A stretch of DNA of 64,000 nucleotides from DASSUW01 sp963844205 (GTDB lineage Bacteria; Actinomycetota; Thermoleophilia; Solirubrobacterales; Solirubrobacteraceae), in the NCBI GenBank assembly GCA_963844205.1, contig CAWJNK010000001.1, forward strand, positions 248,001 through 312,000, read 5' to 3'. Below are positions 33,155 through 41,539 of the stretch, piece by piece (positions within the stretch are counted from its first letter, which is position 1; each line of letters starts with the position of its first letter). The notes beneath the pieces are model-generated. The model saw only the letters and a program-made list of their open reading frames with translations. It had not been told where the DNA came from and made no database searches. A program made the position numbers and the translations under genes.

Positions 33155-33909
33155 CCGGCCGGCGGCGGGCCGAACCCCTCCTCGCGCAGCGCGTCGCCGC
33201 ACGCGCCGTCGGCCAGCCCGTCGAGGTAGCGCTGGGCGAGCGCCTGCTCCCCCGTCCCCTTCACGACCGCGGCGCCGTACGCGACGGTCGGCTGGAGGCC
33301 GGGCGGCAGCTCGACGCCCGTGAGGTCGCCGGTGATGTCGGTGAGGTAGACGAAGCCGGCGTCAGCAGCGCCCTGCGTGAGCTTGCCGATCACGCCGCGG
33401 ACGTCGGGCTCCTCGGACCGCACGTTGGCGAGGATCTTGTCGCGCGTGGCGGGCGGCAGGCGGTCGAGCACCTGGCGGGTGTACGAGCCGACCGGGACCG
33501 TCTCGGCGCCGATCACGATCCGGGTGTCGGGCTTCGCGAGGTCCTCGACCTTCTCGATCTCGCGCTCGTCGCCCGGCAGCGCCATCACGAGCTCGTTGGT
33601 CGCGAACTCGACCGGGGTCTCGAGCAGGTCCTCGGAGGCCAGCTCCTCGGGCAGCTTGGCGTTGGCGGCGGCGTAGACGTCGGGCTTGACGCCCTGGCGG
33701 AGCTGGGCCGCCAGCTCGTCGGAGCCGCCGAACGACAGCCGCACGTCGGCGCCCTCGAACTGGCGGCTGCAGGCGGTCAGCGCGTCGGTGAGCGAGGCGG
33801 CCGCCGAGACGGTCAGGCGAGGACGGTCGGTGGAGGCCGCCTGGTCGTCGTCGTCGCCGCAGCCGGCGACCAGCGCGAGCACGGCGAGCGCGGGCACGAG
33901 CCGCCTCAT
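33151..33909 (-). CDS. modA: Molybdate-binding lipoprotein
   Basis: 252 residues. Lipobox LVAGC (Cys17) after a short signal peptide. LTVSAAASLTDALTACSRQF, LSFGGSDELAAQLRQGVKPDV, YAAANAKLPEELASEDLL and VPVGSYTRQVLDRLPP follow the ModA pattern, including Ser residues in SAAASL and GGSD that hold the oxyanion. The ATG overlaps the stop of the Mop-domain regulator gene. It delivers molybdate (or tungstate) to ModB/ModC. Confidence 0.94.
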   Translation of the reverse strand: MRRLVPALAVLALVAGCGDDDDQAASTDRPRLTVSAAASLTDALTACSRQFEGADVRLSFGGSDELAAQLRQGVKPDVYAAANAKLPEELASEDLLETPVEFATNELVMALPGDEREIEKVEDLAKPDTRIVIGAETVPVGSYTRQVLDRLPPATRDKILANVRSEEPDVRGVIGKLTQGAADAGFVYLTDITGDLTGVELPPGLQPTVAYGAAVVKGTGEQALAQRYLDGLADGACGDALREEGFGPPPAG

Positions 33910-34286
33910 GGCCGGTGCACCATCACCGACGTCGCCTTCACCGCGGCCGTGGCCTCGACCCCGGGCGCGAGCCCGAGCTCGTCGACGGCGTCGCGCGTGA
34001 CCGCCGCCGTCACCAGGAACGGCCCTGCCTCGATCTCGACCAGCGCCATCACGCCGTCGACCTCCACCGAGCGAACCACGCCCGGGAAGCGGTTGCGAGC
34101 TGACACGTGGTCGCCGGCCACGTGGCGCCGTGGATGCGCGGTGAGCCGTTCGACCTCCGCCGGCGGCACGAGCCGGCGGTTGCGAGCGTCGCGCACCGTG
34201 CGCAGCTTCCCGCTCCGGTCCCAGCGCCGCAGCGTGTCGGCGCTGACGCCGATCGCCTTCGCGGCCTCACCCAACGTCAGTTCCAT
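33906..34286 (-). CDS. MerR-type HTH plus Mop (TOBE) domain regulator of molybdate genes
   Basis: 126 residues from the ATG at 34286 (MELTLGEAAKAIGVSADTLR). A GTG/ATG start at 34298 would sit inside the palindrome described below. The N-terminal half is a MerR/excisionase-type helix-turn-helix (AIGVSADTLRRWDRSGKLRTVRDARNRRLVPPAEVERL, about 10-48). The C-terminal half is one Mop domain (RNRFPGVVRSVEVDGVMALVEIEAGPF, then LAPGVEATAAVKATSVMVHRP), which binds molybdate. It plays the role of ModE but with another HTH. It is first in the modABC run and probably represses it when molybdate is plentiful. Confidence 0.85.
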   Translation of the reverse strand: MELTLGEAAKAIGVSADTLRRWDRSGKLRTVRDARNRRLVPPAEVERLTAHPRRHVAGDHVSARNRFPGVVRSVEVDGVMALVEIEAGPFLVTAAVTRDAVDELGLAPGVEATAAVKATSVMVHRP

Positions 34287-34287
34287 C

Positions 34288-34308
34288 TGCCTAAGCATTG
34301 CATAGGCA
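34288..34308. promoter_or_regulatory. Palindromic operator candidate in front of the modABC run
   Basis: TGCCTA, nine bases, TAGGCA, with an inner GCA/TGC pair also symmetric. This gives a 21-bp site in which only three positions, including the centre, break symmetry. It lies directly upstream of the regulator's ATG, so it is well placed for autoregulation. The surrounding sequence is AT-richer than the region. Confidence 0.55.
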
Positions 34309-34320
34309 GGCCCCCGGGGG

Positions 34321-35025
34321 CTACGTAGGCGGCAGCGTGCCTTCGACCCGGGTGCGGCCTGCAGCGGTGACCTCGACCTTCCAGATCGGCGCCTCGGCCT
34401 TGACCCGGTCGATCAGGGCGCGGGCGCCCGCGAACGCCTCGCCGCGGTGCGGCGCCGAGGCGGCGACGATGACCGACGGCTCGGACCGCGCCACCGTGCC
34501 GGTGCGGTGCTCGATCGCGACCGCGCACAGGCCGTGGCGCTCCGCCTCCTCGGCGGCGATCGCCTCGATCCGCGCCACCGCCATCTCCGCGTACGCCTCG
34601 TAGTCGAGCTCCGGGACCTCGCGCGTGACGCCCTCGAAGAGCACGACCGCGCCCGCCCGCGGGTCGCGCACCGCGTCGGCGAGCGACGAGAGGTCCAGCG
34701 GCTCGGCGGTGACGCGCACGCGGCGCACGACCGCGTCGGCCGCCGCCACACGCGCGCCGCCCACGCCGGGATCGTCGCCGCCGGCCCCGCCGCTCACCGG
34801 CGGCACGAGCGCGACCTCGTCGCCCGCCCGCACGGGCTCGTCCGCTGTGGCGTACTCGCGGTTGACGGCCACGACGCACTCGCGCGGGCGCAGGGCTCCG
34901 ACCGGGGTCGCGGCCATGGCGGCGAGCACGTCGGCCACCCGCGCGTCGTCGGGCAGCTCGACCTCGAGCCGGTCGGTGCCGGCCCGCTCGCGCAGGCCGG
35001 CGAACAGTCGGACGGAGACGCGCAC
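34321..35025 (-). CDS. moaX: MoaD-MoaE fusion (MoaX-type molybdopterin synthase)
   Basis: 234 residues from GTG 35025. Residues 1-80 are MoaD (VRLFAGLRERAGTDRLEVEL, then VVAVNREYATADEPVRAGDE), reaching VALVPPVSGG, the Gly-Gly end of MoaD at 79-80. A Gly/Asp linker follows and then MoaE (about 103-234: VTAEPLDLSSLADAVRDPRA, VVLFEGVTREVPELDYEAY, IEHRTGTVARSEPSVIV, KAEAPIWKVE). MoaE's active-site lysines correspond to K209 and K216. Free MoaD needs an exposed C-terminal Gly-Gly for thiocarboxylation. The Mycobacterium tuberculosis MoaX fusion is known to be cleaved there, so cleavage is expected here. Confidence 0.9.
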   Translation of the reverse strand: MRVSVRLFAGLRERAGTDRLEVELPDDARVADVLAAMAATPVGALRPRECVVAVNREYATADEPVRAGDEVALVPPVSGGAGGDDPGVGGARVAAADAVVRRVRVTAEPLDLSSLADAVRDPRAGAVVLFEGVTREVPELDYEAYAEMAVARIEAIAAEEAERHGLCAVAIEHRTGTVARSEPSVIVAASAPHRGEAFAGARALIDRVKAEAPIWKVEVTAAGRTRVEGTLPPT

Positions 35026-35042
35026 GCCTCCAAGGCTAGAGG

Positions 35043-37112
35043 TCAGCCGTCGCCGCGCAGCAGCGCCTCGAGCCCCTCGGCCGGCAGCGGCCGCGAGAGC
35101 AGGAACCCCTGCGCGTGGTCGCAGCCCAGCGCGGCGAGGCGCTGGAGCTGCCCGTCGGTCTCGACGCCCTCCGGGATCACGCCCATCCCGAGCGCGCGGG
35201 CCATGCCGACGATGGCCTGGACGATCGCGCCGTCGCCGTCGCCGTCGTCCCCGAGGCCCGCGACGAACGCACGGTCGACCTTGAGCCCGTCGAGCGGATA
35301 GCGCTGGAGGTAGCGAAGCGACGAGTAGCCGGTCCCGAAGTCGTCGAGCAGCAGCCGCACGCCGAGCGTCTGGAGCAGCTCGATCGTCAGCGCGGTGCCG
35401 GGCGTCTCCTCCAGCAGCAGCCGCTCGGTGATCTCGAGGCCGAGCGAGTCCGGCTGCAGGCCGGTTTCCGCCAGGGTCGACCGCACGGTCTCGACGAAGT
35501 CGGGCGTCGCCATCTGGCGCGCGGAGACGTTGACGGTGAGCCGCAGCCCGGGGTGGCCGGCCTCGCGCTGCCAGCGCGCGACCTGCTCGCACGCGGCGCG
35601 CAGCACGCGCACGCCGAGCGGCACCACGAGCCCGCTCTCCTCGGCGACGGGGATGAACTCGGCGGGCGGGACCATGCCGCGCTCGGGGTGCTCCCAGCGC
35701 ACCAGCGCCTCGACGCCGGCCACCTCGCGCCCGGGCAGCCGGTAGTACGGCTGGTAGGCCACCCACAGGCGGCCCTCGCCCTCGAGCGCCCGGCGCAGGT
35801 CGGCCTCGAGCCGCAGGCGTGAGGTGATGCGGGCGCGCAGCCCCGCGTCGAACATCTCGTAGCGGCCGCGGCCGCGCTCCTTGGCGCGGTACATGGCGGC
35901 GTCGGCGTCCGACAGCAGCTCCTCGGCGGAGCGGCCGGCCCCGGTGACGACGATGCCGACGCTGGCGGAGCCGAAGCGCTCCTCCCCGCCGACCATGAAC
36001 GGGTCCTCGAACGCCCGCACGAGCCGCTGCGCGATCGCGAGCGCGTGCTCCTCGTCCAGGACGTCCTCGCACACGACGGCGAACTCGTCGCCGCCGAACC
36101 GCGCCACGGTGTCGGTCGCCCGGAGCTCGCCGCGCAGGCGCGGGCCGATCGCGCGCAGCAGCTCGTCGCCGGCGTTGTGGCCGAGCGAGTCGTTCAGGAC
36201 CTTCAGGTTGTCGAGATCGAGGAACAGGACCGCGACCTTGCCGCCCTCGCGCGCGGCCCGCGCGAGCGCCTGCCGCAGCCGGTCGAGCAGCAGCGTGCGG
36301 TTGGGCAGGCCCGTGAGGGCGTCGTGCAGCGCGGCGTACTCCATCTGCGCCTCGTAGATGCGGCGGCCGATCGCGATCGCGAGGATGTGGGCGACGGACT
36401 GGAGGAAGTCGAGCTCGCTGTCGCCGAACGGGCGCTTCGTGCGCGAGTGGGCGGTCAGCATGCCAACCGGCTCCTCGGGCCGGCCGATGATCACCGTGGT
36501 GCTCGACACGACGCCGTTCGCGCGCAGCGCGGCCGGCTCGAACGCCGAGCCGACGAAGCCCTCGGCCCAGCCGACGCCGGCGCGCAGCAGGTCCGGGCCC
36601 TCGCTCGCGTGCTCGATGACGCCGACGAGGTCGACCTCGAGCGTCTCGGCGACCGCGCGGGTCGCCTCCGCGAGCACCTCGTCGAGGTCGGGCCGCATCA
36701 TCACGAGGTCTCCGAGGCGGGCGACTGCGGCCTGCTGGGCCTGCGCGACACGGCGCTGGGTGACGTTGCGGCTCGAGCACTGGATCTCGTCGCCGACACT
36801 GCGCGCGGTTGTCTCGACCCACTCGAAGTCGCCGTCGGCGTCGCGCAGCCGGTACTCGAGCGTCACGATGCCGCCCTCGACGATCGCCTCCGTCATCGCC
36901 TGCTGGACGCCCGGGATGTCGTCGGGGTGGATCAGATCCCAGCAGGAGCGGCCGATCAGGTCCTCCGGCGCGTAGCCGCCGAACGTCCGGACCGACGGCG
37001 AGACGTACAGGTAGCGGCCGGCGAGATCGTGCAGCGTGACGACGTCCGTCGCGTTGTCGGCGAGCAGCCGGTAGAGCTGCTCAGGAGAGGTCCTCGCCGT
37101 CTGCGACGCCAT
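35043..37112 (-). CDS. PAS-GAF-GGDEF-EAL cyclic-di-GMP signalling protein
   Basis: 689 residues from ATG 37112. PAS domain about 10-125 (LYRLLADNATDVVTLHDLAG), GAF about 130-255, GGDEF about 258-425 and EAL about 432-685. The GGDEF motif is intact (340-344), and an RxxD inhibitory site (RATD, 331-334) sits at the right distance. EAL is intact (468-470), with later motifs DDFGTGYSSL and GVETDGQL (E-x-V-E-T type). Both synthesis and breakdown of c-di-GMP are therefore possible. No transmembrane segment. It is divergent from moaC. A PilZ-type c-di-GMP receptor candidate lies at 48939-49517. Confidence 0.93.
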   Translation of the reverse strand: MASQTARTSPEQLYRLLADNATDVVTLHDLAGRYLYVSPSVRTFGGYAPEDLIGRSCWDLIHPDDIPGVQQAMTEAIVEGGIVTLEYRLRDADGDFEWVETTARSVGDEIQCSSRNVTQRRVAQAQQAAVARLGDLVMMRPDLDEVLAEATRAVAETLEVDLVGVIEHASEGPDLLRAGVGWAEGFVGSAFEPAALRANGVVSSTTVIIGRPEEPVGMLTAHSRTKRPFGDSELDFLQSVAHILAIAIGRRIYEAQMEYAALHDALTGLPNRTLLLDRLRQALARAAREGGKVAVLFLDLDNLKVLNDSLGHNAGDELLRAIGPRLRGELRATDTVARFGGDEFAVVCEDVLDEEHALAIAQRLVRAFEDPFMVGGEERFGSASVGIVVTGAGRSAEELLSDADAAMYRAKERGRGRYEMFDAGLRARITSRLRLEADLRRALEGEGRLWVAYQPYYRLPGREVAGVEALVRWEHPERGMVPPAEFIPVAEESGLVVPLGVRVLRAACEQVARWQREAGHPGLRLTVNVSARQMATPDFVETVRSTLAETGLQPDSLGLEITERLLLEETPGTALTIELLQTLGVRLLLDDFGTGYSSLRYLQRYPLDGLKVDRAFVAGLGDDGDGDGAIVQAIVGMARALGMGVIPEGVETDGQLQRLAALGCDHAQGFLLSRPLPAEGLEALLRGDG

Positions 37113-37175
37113 GGCCAATAAATCGGCGACGCGCGGCGGTTCCTGAAGGGCCGCCCCGACTACCATTGACGAACG

Positions 37176-37649
37176 ATGGACGGCTCGCTGACCCATCTCG
37201 ACGCCGCCGGACGGGCACGGATGGTCGACGTCTCCGACAAGGCGGCCACCGAGCGCTATGCCCGGGCCCGGGCCGTAGTGCGGATGTCGGCCGCCGCCGC
37301 TCGCCGGGTGGCGGCCGGGGACAACCCGAAGGGCGACGTGGCCGCTGTGGCGCGGATCGCCGCCATCCAGGCCGCGAAGCGGACCGACGAGCTGATCCCG
37401 CTCGCGCACTCCCTGCCGCTCACCCACGTCGACCCGTCGATCGCGATCGACGCCGAGGCGGGCACGGTCACGATCGTGGCCGAGGCCCGGACCACCGACC
37501 GCACGGGCGTGGAGATGGAGGCGCTGGTGGCGTGCTCAGTTGGCGCGTTGACGGTCTACGACATGGTCAAGGGGATCGAGCCCGGCGTGGTGATCGAGCG
37601 CGTCGAGCTGCTCGACAAGACGGGCGGGAAGGCGGACTTCCACAGATGA
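37176..37649 (+). CDS. moaC: Cyclic pyranopterin monophosphate synthase accessory protein MoaC
   Basis: 157 residues. MVDVSDKAATERYARARAVV, GDVAAVARIAAIQAAKRTDELIPLAHSLPLTHV (about 51-83) and EMEALVACSVGALTVYDMVKGIE (about 111-133), followed by LLDKTGGKADF, are the standard MoaC blocks, with the active-site Lys residues in KRTDE and MVKG. It acts with MoaA to make cyclic pyranopterin monophosphate from GTP. The stop overlaps the moaA start (ATGA). Confidence 0.95.
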   Translation: MDGSLTHLDAAGRARMVDVSDKAATERYARARAVVRMSAAAARRVAAGDNPKGDVAAVARIAAIQAAKRTDELIPLAHSLPLTHVDPSIAIDAEAGTVTIVAEARTTDRTGVEMEALVACSVGALTVYDMVKGIEPGVVIERVELLDKTGGKADFHR

Positions 37650-38635
37650 AGCCGCTGGTCGACGGTCACGGGCGCGCGATCGGGGACGTCCGCATCTCGG
37701 TCACCGACCGCTGCAACTTCCGCTGCCAGTACTGCATGCCCGCCGAGGGCCTGCCCTGGCTCGAGCGCTCGGCGCTGCTGTCGTACGAGGAGATCGAGCG
37801 GCTGGTGCGACTCCTCGCGGCCATGGGCGTACACGACGTTCGGCTGACCGGCGGCGAGCCGCTGGTGCGCAAGGAGCTGTGGCGGCTGGTGGAGCGCCTG
37901 GCGGCGATCCCGGACGTCGCAGACCTGTCGCTCACCACGAACGGCTACCTGCTCACGCGGCAGGTGGACCAGCTCGTCGCGGCGGGCCTCAAGCGCATCA
38001 ACGTGTCGCTGGACTCGCTGGCGCCCGATCGCTTCTTCCAGCTCACCCGCCGCGACTCGCTCGCCCAGGTGCTGGAGGGGCTCGACGCGGCGCAGCAGCA
38101 CGAGCAGCTCCGCCCGATCAAGGTCAACGTCGTCGCGCTCAAGGACTTCACCGAGGCCGAGGTGCTGCGCTTCGCCGAGTTCGCACGCCAGAACCCGTAC
38201 GAGGTGCGCTTCATCGAGTTCATGCCGCTCGACGCCGACCGGGCGTGGACGCGCGACAAGGTGCTGCCGAACGCCGAGATCGTGCGGATGATCGACGAGG
38301 TGTATCCGCTCGAGCCGGTCGGCCGGGAGCGGCACGGGACCGCGCGGCGCTACCGGTTCGCGGACGGCACGGGCGAGATGGGCTTCATCTCCCCCGTCTC
38401 GGAGCCGTTCTGCGGCGACTGCAACCGCATCCGGCTGACCGCCGAGGGCGAGCTGCGCACCTGCCTGTTCTCGATGACGGAGACCGACCTGCGCGGCCCG
38501 CTCCGCGCGGGCGCGACGGACGCCGAGCTCGAGGAGATCATCCGCGACGCGGTGTGGCGCAAGGAGCTCAAGCACCACGTGAACGATCCGGGCTTCGTCC
38601 AGCCGGCCCGCACGATGTCGCGTATCGGCGGATGA
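37646..38635 (+). CDS. moaA: GTP 3',8-cyclase MoaA (radical SAM)
   Basis: 329 residues. The radical-SAM cluster motif is DRCNFRCQYCMP (Cys23, Cys27, Cys30), SAM-binding GGEP is in LTGGEPLVRK, and the C-terminal cluster is CGDCNRIRLTAEGELRTC. The protein ends in Gly-Gly (MSRIGG), as required for GTP cyclisation in characterised MoaA. The ATG overlaps the moaC stop, and its stop overlaps the moeA start. Confidence 0.96.
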   Translation: MKPLVDGHGRAIGDVRISVTDRCNFRCQYCMPAEGLPWLERSALLSYEEIERLVRLLAAMGVHDVRLTGGEPLVRKELWRLVERLAAIPDVADLSLTTNGYLLTRQVDQLVAAGLKRINVSLDSLAPDRFFQLTRRDSLAQVLEGLDAAQQHEQLRPIKVNVVALKDFTEAEVLRFAEFARQNPYEVRFIEFMPLDADRAWTRDKVLPNAEIVRMIDEVYPLEPVGRERHGTARRYRFADGTGEMGFISPVSEPFCGDCNRIRLTAEGELRTCLFSMTETDLRGPLRAGATDAELEEIIRDAVWRKELKHHVNDPGFVQPARTMSRIGG

Positions 38636-39825
38636 TCTCGATCGACGAGGCGCTGGAGCTCGTCCTGCGCGGGATCGAGCCGCTCGGCGCCGAGCGGGTC
38701 CCGATCGCCGAGGCGGCCGGGCGCGTGGCCGCCGAGCCGGCGCGCAGCGCGGTCGACCTCCCGCCGTTCGACCGCTCGGCGATGGACGGCTACGCGGTCC
38801 GCGCGGCCGACACCGCGCCGGGCGTCGCGCTGCGGCTGGCGGGCGGCGTGGCCGCCGGCGAGGTCGCGAGCGCTCCGCTCGAGCCCGGCACCGCGGCGCG
38901 GGTGTCGACCGGCGCCGCGATCCCGCCGGGCGCCGACGCCGTGCTCCAGTCGGAGCTGGCGGTCGAGGAGGACGGGAGCGTGGCGCCCGAGCGCGTGCTG
39001 ACGCCCGGCACGCACGTCCGGCTGCGCGGCGAGGACCTGCACGCGGGCGACGAGCTGGCGCCGCCTGGCTCGGTGCTCACGCTTCCCCGCATCTCCGCGC
39101 TCGCGTCCGCCGGGGTCGGCGAGGTCGCCGTGCACCGCCGGCCGCGGCTGCACCTGCTCGTGACCGGCAGCGAGCTGCTGCCGCTCGGCGCGCCGCCCGA
39201 GCCCGGGCGGATCCACGAGTCCAACGGGCTGATGGTGCGCCTGCTGGCCGAGCGGGCGGGTGCGACGGTGGTCGATCAGGGCGTGATCGGCGACGACCGC
39301 GAGGCTACGCGCGCCGCGATCGCCGAAGGGCTGGGCGGGGACGTGCTGGTCGTCTCCGGCGGCGTGTCCGTCGGCCCCCACGACCACGTCAAGCCGTCGT
39401 TCCTCGACTGCGGCGTCGAGGAGGTCTTCTGGCGCGTGCGGATCAAGCCCGGCAAGCCGCTGTGGTTCGGCCGCCGCGACGACACGCTGGTGTTCGGCCT
39501 GCCGGGCAACCCGCTCTCCACGATCGTCTGCTTCTGCGTGTTCATCGAGCCGGCGCTGCGGCGGCTGGCGGGCGAGCGCGAGGCGCGGCCCAAGCTGGAG
39601 GCCGGCCGGCTGACGACGCCGGCGCAGGCGTCCGACGGCCGCACGACGTTCCTCACCGCCGCGCTGCGCCCCGGCGCCGACGGCGTGCTCGAGGCGACGC
39701 CGACGGAGCGCCAGGGGTCGCACATGACCGGCGCGCTCGGGGAGAGCGACGGCTTCGCGGTCGCGCCCGACGAAGCCGGGGAGCTCGCCGCGGGCGCGCC
39801 GGTCGACGTGCTGCGGCTCGGTTAG
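38632..39825 (+). CDS. moeA: Molybdopterin molybdenumtransferase MoeA
   Basis: 397 residues. Domain markers: PPFDRSAMDGYAVRAAD, TGAAIPPGADAVLQSE, RLRGEDLHAGDEL-type stretch (VRLRGEDLHAGDELAPPG), LLVTGSELLPLG, HESNGLMVRLLAERAGATVV, VSGGVSVGPHDHVKP, and FGLPGNPLSTIVCFCVFIEP. It inserts molybdate into molybdopterin-AMP. Last gene of moaC-moaA-moeA. Its stop overlaps the end of the convergent propeller gene by four bases. Confidence 0.95.
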   Translation: MISIDEALELVLRGIEPLGAERVPIAEAAGRVAAEPARSAVDLPPFDRSAMDGYAVRAADTAPGVALRLAGGVAAGEVASAPLEPGTAARVSTGAAIPPGADAVLQSELAVEEDGSVAPERVLTPGTHVRLRGEDLHAGDELAPPGSVLTLPRISALASAGVGEVAVHRRPRLHLLVTGSELLPLGAPPEPGRIHESNGLMVRLLAERAGATVVDQGVIGDDREATRAAIAEGLGGDVLVVSGGVSVGPHDHVKPSFLDCGVEEVFWRVRIKPGKPLWFGRRDDTLVFGLPGNPLSTIVCFCVFIEPALRRLAGEREARPKLEAGRLTTPAQASDGRTTFLTAALRPGADGVLEATPTERQGSHMTGALGESDGFAVAPDEAGELAAGAPVDVLRLG

Positions 39826-40790
39826 CGCTTCGGGACCTTCACCACCTCGAAGGAGCCGTCGGGGTTGGGGAGGCCGAACTTCGCGTTGACCACGTAGTTG
39901 CGGCCGCCCGAGCGGGCCATCGTGGTCGGGACCTGGAACCGCTCGCTGGTGATGGTCCGGGCGATCCGGCCCGCCGAGAGGTTCCGGCGGAGCTTGACCA
40001 CCGAGATCACGCCGACGCCCTCCGCGGCAGGATCCGGGTCGTCGCGGTTCTCGACGACGTACAGCTTGCGGCCCTTGAGCAGCATGCCGTCGGCGTTGAT
40101 CAGCTCGCCGTCGCCGCCCGTGACCTCGATGCGATCGGCGACGCCGGTCGGGGCGTCGACGTCGAACAGCTCGCCGGTGTTGCTCTTGACGACGATCAGC
40201 GACTTGCCGCCCCGAGCGGCCACGATGCCGTTGGCGTTGAACCCGGCCTCGTTGACGTAGTCGCCGCTGAGCGTGATGCGCTCCAGGTCTCCGAGCGCTC
40301 CGTGCTCGCCGAACGGGATGAAGTACAGCCACGGGTTGTTCGAGTCGGTGAAGTACGCCCCGCGCTTGGTGACGATCACGTCGTTGATGAAGCCGGCGTC
40401 GGCGCCGACCGAGTAGTCGCGCAGCTCGGCGCCCGTGCGCGCGTCATAGACGCGGATGTGCTTCGAGTCGGCCCCCGAGGCGAACAGGCGGCCGTACCGG
40501 TCGACCTTCAGGCCGGTGGCGGCGCGGTCGTCGCCCATGACCTCCGGACCGCCCTCGACCAGGATGTCGCCCTCGCCGGAGCGCAGGCTCCCGCGGTAGA
40601 TCGCGCCCGTGACGCGCGATCCGACGAAGAACGTGTGCCGCTTGGCCGTCGCGATGCCCTCAGGGTTGAAGTTCTGAGGAAGCTGGATGACGTCCGGCCG
40701 GTGGCCCTTCTGCTTGCCGTGGCCGTGGTCGGCCGCTGCGGGCGCGACGATCGCGGCGCTCAGCGCCGCGGCTACGAGGATCACCTTCAT
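39822..40790 (-). CDS. Exported SMP-30/NHL-like beta-propeller protein
   Basis: 322 residues with a signal peptide (MKVILVAAALSAAIVAPAAA, then DHGHGKQKGH). The mature part has repeating strand blocks of about 45 residues: FNPEGIATAKRHTFFVGSRV, GLKVDRYGRLFASGADSKHI, FINDVIVTKRGAYFTDSNNP, AGFNANGIVAARGGKSLIVV and LINADGMLLKGRKLYVVENR. This suggests a six-bladed propeller as in SMP-30/gluconolactonase, with the Asn/Asp residues that bind Ca2+ in that family. Function unknown; no obvious link to the Mo genes on either side. Confidence 0.8.
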   Translation of the reverse strand: MKVILVAAALSAAIVAPAAADHGHGKQKGHRPDVIQLPQNFNPEGIATAKRHTFFVGSRVTGAIYRGSLRSGEGDILVEGGPEVMGDDRAATGLKVDRYGRLFASGADSKHIRVYDARTGAELRDYSVGADAGFINDVIVTKRGAYFTDSNNPWLYFIPFGEHGALGDLERITLSGDYVNEAGFNANGIVAARGGKSLIVVKSNTGELFDVDAPTGVADRIEVTGGDGELINADGMLLKGRKLYVVENRDDPDPAAEGVGVISVVKLRRNLSAGRIARTITSERFQVPTTMARSGGRNYVVNAKFGLPNPDGSFEVVKVPKR

Positions 40791-40873
40791 GCTGGGAACC
40801 CCTCCAGGATCGATGTCGAACTCCCCTCAACACATACGCACCGCGCAGGTAGCGGTTCGGAACGGACGTCGCG

Positions 40874-41539
40874 CTAGCGGCGCCCGAACAGGCGTTTGAT
40901 CCGCTCCCACAGCACCGAGAAGAACAGCGAACCGCCCTTGAGGGGCTGAGCTGCGGGCGCGGTGGGTGGTGGCGTGGCCACGGGCGGAGGAGTGCTTGGT
41001 GGCGTGGTGGCGGCGGCGGCGACCTCCTCGGGCGCCGCTTCGCCGGCCGCGATCTCGGCGCCCGACGGCACGGCCTCCGCCGCTGCGCCGCTCTCGGCCA
41101 GCCGGGTGGAGAGGCAGGTCGCGAAGTCGCGCAGGAGCCGGTTGGAGACGTCCTCCATGATCCCGCCGCGGCCGAACTGCGCGAGGCGGCCGGTGATGGT
41201 GAAGTCGGTGGCCGCTTCGATCCGCGTGCCGCCGTCGTGCTCGGACAGCGTGTTGACGATCGTCGCGTTGGCGCCGCCCTGGCCGCGCTTGTCGGACCCG
41301 CGCGCCTTCAGCGTCGCCCGGTGGTGGGCCTCGTCGACGTCCTCGATCCGGATCGTGCCGTTGTAGGAGGCGGTCATCGGCCCGAGCTTGACCGTGAAGG
41401 TCCCGTGGTAGGTGCCGTCCTCGTCGTGGCCGGTGATTGCGGCGCCCGGGAGGCACGGAGCCACGCGCTCGAGGTCCTGCAGCGCCGTCCACACCTCCGC
41501 CAACGGGGCCGCGACGTCGAAGGTCTGCTCCATCTTCAT
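40874..41539 (-). CDS. coxG: CoxG-like SRPBCC protein with C-terminal membrane tail
   Basis: 221 residues. The N-terminal 150 are the CoxG/START-like fold: MKMEQTFDVAAPLAEVWTAL, VAPCLPGAAITGHDEDGTYH, RLAQFGRGGIMEDVSNRLLRDFA (about 121-143). A Pro/Ala-rich linker leads to FFSVLWERIKRLFGRR, an amphipathic or short membrane-binding end. CoxG is thought to anchor CO-dehydrogenase-type enzymes at the membrane. Last gene of the nine-gene run; the ATG overlaps the previous stop. Confidence 0.9.
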   Translation of the reverse strand: MKMEQTFDVAAPLAEVWTALQDLERVAPCLPGAAITGHDEDGTYHGTFTVKLGPMTASYNGTIRIEDVDEAHHRATLKARGSDKRGQGGANATIVNTLSEHDGGTRIEAATDFTITGRLAQFGRGGIMEDVSNRLLRDFATCLSTRLAESGAAAEAVPSGAEIAAGEAAPEEVAAAATTPPSTPPPVATPPPTAPAAQPLKGGSLFFSVLWERIKRLFGRR

